From Lachnospiraceae bacterium UBA3774 (GTDB lineage Bacteria > Bacillota > Clostridia > Lachnospirales > Lachnospiraceae), in the NCBI GenBank assembly GCA_002369255.1, contig DFFO01000077.1:1-7188 (forward strand): a stretch of DNA of 7,188 nucleotides. Direction: 5' to 3'. The position numbers were made by a program, and so were the translations under genes. The notes under the pieces are model-generated. The model saw only the letters and a program-made list of their open reading frames with translations, had not been told where the DNA came from and ran no database searches. This document shows, one piece after another, positions 5,042 to 7,188 of this stretch (the stretch's first letter is position 1; each line of letters begins with the position of its first letter).

Positions 5042-5067
5042 TTAAAAATACAGTGCGAAAGTATTAC
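5038..5067 (+). promoter_or_regulatory. weak candidate promoter for glmS
   Basis: TTGATT (5038-5043, four of six consensus bases), an 18-base spacer and TATTAC (5062-5067, four of six). The predicted start, near 5074, falls inside the following hairpin. glmS could instead be read through from ilvE. Confidence 0.25.
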
Positions 5068-5097
5068 CGGATGACAGAAGTGTTCTTTCATCCGGTA
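5065..5097 (+). terminator. long hairpin between ilvE and glmS (terminator, attenuator or leader stem)
   Basis: TACCGGATGA (5065-5074) and TCATCCGGTA (5088-5097) form a perfect ten-pair stem. After a C/T mismatch, AGAA (5076-5079) pairs with TTCT (5083-5086) around a GTG loop. Downstream is CTTGCTTT, only a weak U tract, so termination may be partial. It ends eight bases before the AAAAGGAG ribosome binding site of glmS (5106-5113). Confidence 0.5.
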
Positions 5098-5120
5098 CTT
5101 GCTTTAAAAGGAGAGTTATT

Positions 5121-6938
5121 ATGTGTGGAATAATCGGATTTGTCGGCTCCGGCGAGGCTGCGCCGGTACTCCTTGACGGGCTTAAAAGACTGGAATATCG
5201 CGGTTATGATTCCGCCGGGGTGGCAGTTTCCGGTGCGGACGGCATCAACATGGTAAAAACCATCGGAAAGGTCGAGGAACTTGTAAAAAAAGTTCATGAA
5301 TGCGACAGACTAAGAGGCAGCTGCGGCATCGGGCATACCAGGTGGGCTACTCACGGTATTCCAAGCGATATAAACGCCCATCCGCATATGTCGGAGGACG
5401 GGAAGTTTGCCGTAGTTCATAACGGAATCATCGAAAACTTCACCGCTTTGCGAAGCGAGTTTGAGCAAAAGGGAGTAAAATTCCAGAGCGAGACCGATAC
5501 GGAAGTCATAGTTTGCCTGCTTGCGTATTATTATGACGGCGACGTAAAGAAGGCGATAATGAAAACGCTTTCGAGGCTGGAAGGCTCCTACGCCATCGGA
5601 ATTCTTTGCGCCGACGAGCCTGAAAAAATATATGCCGCAAAGGTTGCAAGCCCGTTGATCATAGGAGTTGGCGCGGGTGAAAACTTTTTTGCTTCCGATA
5701 TTACCGCGCTCGTAAGCCATACAAAAAACGTGATCGATCTGGATGACGGCGAGATAGTAGAAATGACTGCCGACTCGCTCGTTATTTACAACCACGCCGG
5801 AAAGCCGGTGGAAAAACCCGCAAAATTCGTTGCGTGGGATATTGCCGCGGCTGAGAAGAACGGCTATGAGCACTTTATGCTCAAAGAGATTATGGAACAG
5901 CCCGGCGCGCTCAAAGCTACCATCGAGCCGAGGATCAAGGACGGCTGGATCGTTTTTGACGATATTGATATCGATATGACAAAGTTCAACCGTATTCTCA
6001 TTACGGCCTGCGGCTCGGCCTACTACGCGGGGTGCGTCGGAAGAAACGTAATAGAAACGCTTTGCCGCATACCGGTCGAGGCTGAGGTTGCGAGCGAGCT
6101 TCGTTACCGCCATCCGCTCGTAGACGAAAAAACGCTTGTTATCGTAGTCAGCCAGTCCGGCGAGACCGCAGATACTATCGCTTCGATGAAGGAGTGCAAA
6201 AAACTCGGCGCTACCACGCTCGCGATTGTAAACGTGGTAGGAAGTACCATAGCAAAGCTTGCCGACAACGTGATCTATACGTGGGCGGGTCCGGAGATCG
6301 CCGTTGCCACCACAAAAGGCTACACCACGCAGGTGGCTGTGCTGGATATGTTTGCGATGTGGGCTGCTGAAAAGCTCGGACGGATCAGCGAAGAAGAATA
6401 CAAGTCGCTGCTTGTCGATCTGATGCGTCTTCCCGAGCGTGCGCAGAGGGCGTTGGATCTAAGCAGCCGCGTCAAAAAGCTTGCCGACAAGTATTACGAC
6501 AGGAGCTCGCTGTTCTTTATCGGACGGAATATAGATTATTCAGTCTGTCTCGAGGGCTCTCTGAAGCTGAAGGAAATATCTTATATCCACTCGGAGGCTT
6601 ATGCTGCCGGAGAACTAAAACACGGCACTATTGCGCTAATAGAACCGGGCAGGCTTGTTGTTGCGCTCTGCTGCCTTGAGGAGCTTTTTGAAAAAACGGT
6701 TTCAAATATAGAACAGGTAAAAGCAAGAGGCGCACAGGTGCTCGGCGTAGCGCTTGAAAACAACCGCAGGATCTTTTCCGAGGCGGACGACGTCTTGCTG
6801 GTCCCCGTTACAAACAAACTTCTCGTTCCGGTGATCGAGATCATTCCACTGCAGCTTTTCGCATATTATGTAGCAAGAAAGAACAAGTGCGACATCGACA
6901 AGCCCAAAAATCTTGCCAAATCCGTGACGGTGGAATAA
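5121..6938 (+). CDS. glmS: glutamine-fructose-6-phosphate aminotransferase (isomerizing)
   Basis: GlmS converts fructose-6-phosphate and glutamine into glucosamine-6-phosphate and glutamate, the first committed step toward UDP-GlcNAc, peptidoglycan and other amino-sugar polymers, in the cytoplasm. The 605 residues are the normal length (E. coli has 609). The N-terminal class II glutaminase domain has the nucleophile C2 (MCGIIGFVG), RGYDSAG (27-33), GHTRWATHG (71-79) and HNGIIENF (100-107), and ends near residue 230. Two SIS sugar-isomerase domains follow: ACGSAYYAG (296-304) and VSQSGETADT (343-352) in the first; EGSLKLKEISYIHSEAYAAGELKHG (478-502) in the second, with the conserved ELKHG. The C terminus KPKNLAKSVTVE (594-605) is the conserved active-site tail. 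AAAAGGAG at 5106-5113 supports the start. The 79-base gap upstream has no room for a glmS ribozyme, which many Firmicutes carry here. Confidence 0.98.
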   Translation: MCGIIGFVGSGEAAPVLLDGLKRLEYRGYDSAGVAVSGADGINMVKTIGKVEELVKKVHECDRLRGSCGIGHTRWATHGIPSDINAHPHMSEDGKFAVVHNGIIENFTALRSEFEQKGVKFQSETDTEVIVCLLAYYYDGDVKKAIMKTLSRLEGSYAIGILCADEPEKIYAAKVASPLIIGVGAGENFFASDITALVSHTKNVIDLDDGEIVEMTADSLVIYNHAGKPVEKPAKFVAWDIAAAEKNGYEHFMLKEIMEQPGALKATIEPRIKDGWIVFDDIDIDMTKFNRILITACGSAYYAGCVGRNVIETLCRIPVEAEVASELRYRHPLVDEKTLVIVVSQSGETADTIASMKECKKLGATTLAIVNVVGSTIAKLADNVIYTWAGPEIAVATTKGYTTQVAVLDMFAMWAAEKLGRISEEEYKSLLVDLMRLPERAQRALDLSSRVKKLADKYYDRSSLFFIGRNIDYSVCLEGSLKLKEISYIHSEAYAAGELKHGTIALIEPGRLVVALCCLEELFEKTVSNIEQVKARGAQVLGVALENNRRIFSEADDVLLVPVTNKLLVPVIEIIPLQLFAYYVARKNKCDIDKPKNLAKSVTVE

Positions 6939-7018
6939 GAACAAGATACGCGCAAAAAAGCAAGAAATAAGCATGGAATAAGAGCAAAGTGCGCGCAAAA
7001 AAAGCAAGAAATAAGCAT
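6932..7018 (+). repeat. two-copy tandem repeat of 43/44 bases spanning the glmS stop codon
   Basis: Copy 1 is 6932-6974 (43 bases) and copy 2 is 6975-7018 (44 bases). Both begin GGAATAAG and end AAGCAAGAAATAAGCAT, differing at a few positions in the middle and by one extra A in the A run. The shared pattern includes CGCGCAAAAAA. Copy 1 contains the last codon and stop of glmS, so copy 2 also carries GAATAA. A further GGAA follows copy 2, and GCATG-GAA-CATGC (7015-7027) forms a five-pair hairpin at its end. Confidence 0.85.
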
Positions 7019-7036
7019 GGAACATGCATCTGTTTT

Positions 7037-7064
7037 GGCGGTTGGTTTTACCGGCCGCCTTTTT
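7037..7064 (+). terminator. intrinsic terminator after glmS
   Basis: GGCGGTTGG (7037-7045), loop TTTTA, CCGGCCGCC (7051-7059) make a nine-pair stem with two central G-U pairs, followed by TTTTT (7060-7064). It lies 99 bases past the glmS stop, just beyond the tandem repeat, and should end the glmS transcript. Confidence 0.85.
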
Positions 7065-7087
7065 GCTTGCGATGGGTAGTGCGCTGT

Positions 7088-7188
7088 CGGGTGCAGGCCG
7101 CCCGCGGGTGCAGAGGAGAATAAAATGCTTCGCTGTGCACCCTGAAAAGCGCCGAGGAGACCAATCGCGGGTGCAGAGGAGAACAAAA
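7088..7188 (+). repeat. GGGTGCAG repeat cluster running off the window end
   Basis: A 23-base unit beginning CGCGGGTGCAGAGGAGAA occurs at 7103-7125 and 7166-7188 with one mismatch, spaced 63 bases apart. A shorter copy, CGGGTGCAG, is at 7088-7096, and an inverted core, GCACCC, is at 7137-7142. GGGTGCA (7106-7112) and TGCACCC (7136-7142) form a seven-pair stem. GAGGAGA occurs three times, at 7113-7119, 7154-7160 and 7176-7182. The array is cut by the window edge. No gene is seen between 7065 and 7188. Confidence 0.75.
7125..7145 (+). other. six-codon mini-ORF inside a repeat hairpin
   Basis: GAGGAG at 7113-7118 is followed after six bases by ATG (7125) and the peptide MLRCAP, then TGA (7143-7145). 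The site lies in the loop between the GGGTGCA and TGCACCC arms. It could be chance: the reading frame uses the repeat itself. No downstream gene is visible to show that it is a leader peptide. Confidence 0.15.

Noticed and set aside
5310..6113. Minus-strand open frame of 267 codons opposite glmS
   Set aside because: It is antisense to highly conserved GlmS motifs and its length is explained by the codon use of that gene.
6939..7079. Open frame of 46 codons directly after the glmS stop, suggesting read-through
   Set aside because: GlmS normally ends in KSVTVE exactly as here, and the extension is made of low-complexity repeat and terminator sequence.
6866..7186. Minus-strand open frame of 106 codons across the repeats
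   Set aside because: It starts at TTG at the window edge without a ribosome binding site, is composed of repeat translations (FSSAPA) and overlaps the glmS end and its terminator.
7103..7188. CRISPR array from the 23-base repeats
   Set aside because: Only two full copies are visible, with a 40-base gap that contains an inverted partial copy and a GAGGAGA motif; that is not spacer-like.

Overview
The window looks like a chromosomal segment from an anaerobic Firmicute, most likely an uncultured gut-type member of the Clostridia. The reasons are strong AGGAG-type ribosome binding sites, short intergenic gaps, an ECF-family transporter S component, a DUF3842 protein (a family I know mainly from Clostridia) and the style of the GlmS and BCAT proteins. 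No phage, transposase, CRISPR array, rRNA or tRNA was found. The placement is an inference from protein style, not a measurement.

Layout, left to right. (1) 1-2167, plus strand: the 3' part of an operon entering from off-window. It holds a small three-helix membrane protein (50-373), full-length larC (404-1588; nickel insertion into the nickel-pincer nucleotide cofactor of lactate-racemase-type enzymes), and an ECF transporter S component overlapping larC by 8 bases (1581-2111). A strong intrinsic terminator (2135-2167) closes it. (2) 2166-2617, plus strand: a DUF3842 gene with its own consensus-like promoter. The predicted transcription start falls on the ATG, so the mRNA is probably leaderless. 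(3) 2618-3724, minus strand: an LDH2/MDH2-family NAD(P)-dependent 2-hydroxyacid dehydrogenase, convergent with DUF3842 with no base between the two stop codons. (4) 3725-4030: a 306-base divergent intergenic region with a strong plus-strand promoter, a possible overlapping minus-strand promoter and several inverted repeats. (5) 4031-5041: ilvE (branched-chain aminotransferase) and 5121-6938: glmS (glucosamine-6-phosphate synthase), both plus strand. (6) 6939-7188: a 43/44-base tandem repeat that includes the glmS stop codon, a good intrinsic terminator, and the start of a second repeat family that runs off the end.

How the genes may work together. LarC completes the nickel-pincer nucleotide, which is made from nicotinic acid adenine dinucleotide by LarB, LarE and LarC and used by LarA-type 2-hydroxyacid racemases. 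The LDH2-family enzyme could oxidise or reduce one stereoisomer of such a hydroxyacid. The S component presumably imports a vitamin-like precursor. The joint role of DUF3842, the membrane protein and the S component with LarC is inferred from position only. LarA, LarB and LarE are not in the window. ilvE and glmS are housekeeping genes for branched-chain amino acid and amino-sugar synthesis.

The most unusual feature is the convergent DUF3842/LDH2 junction. Each gene's best intrinsic terminator lies inside the coding sequence of the opposite gene: 2505-2555 for the minus strand and 2765-2782 for the plus strand. This predicts about 280 bases of overlap between the two mRNAs. Second is the predicted leaderless DUF3842 mRNA. 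Third are the two unrelated repeat families after glmS.
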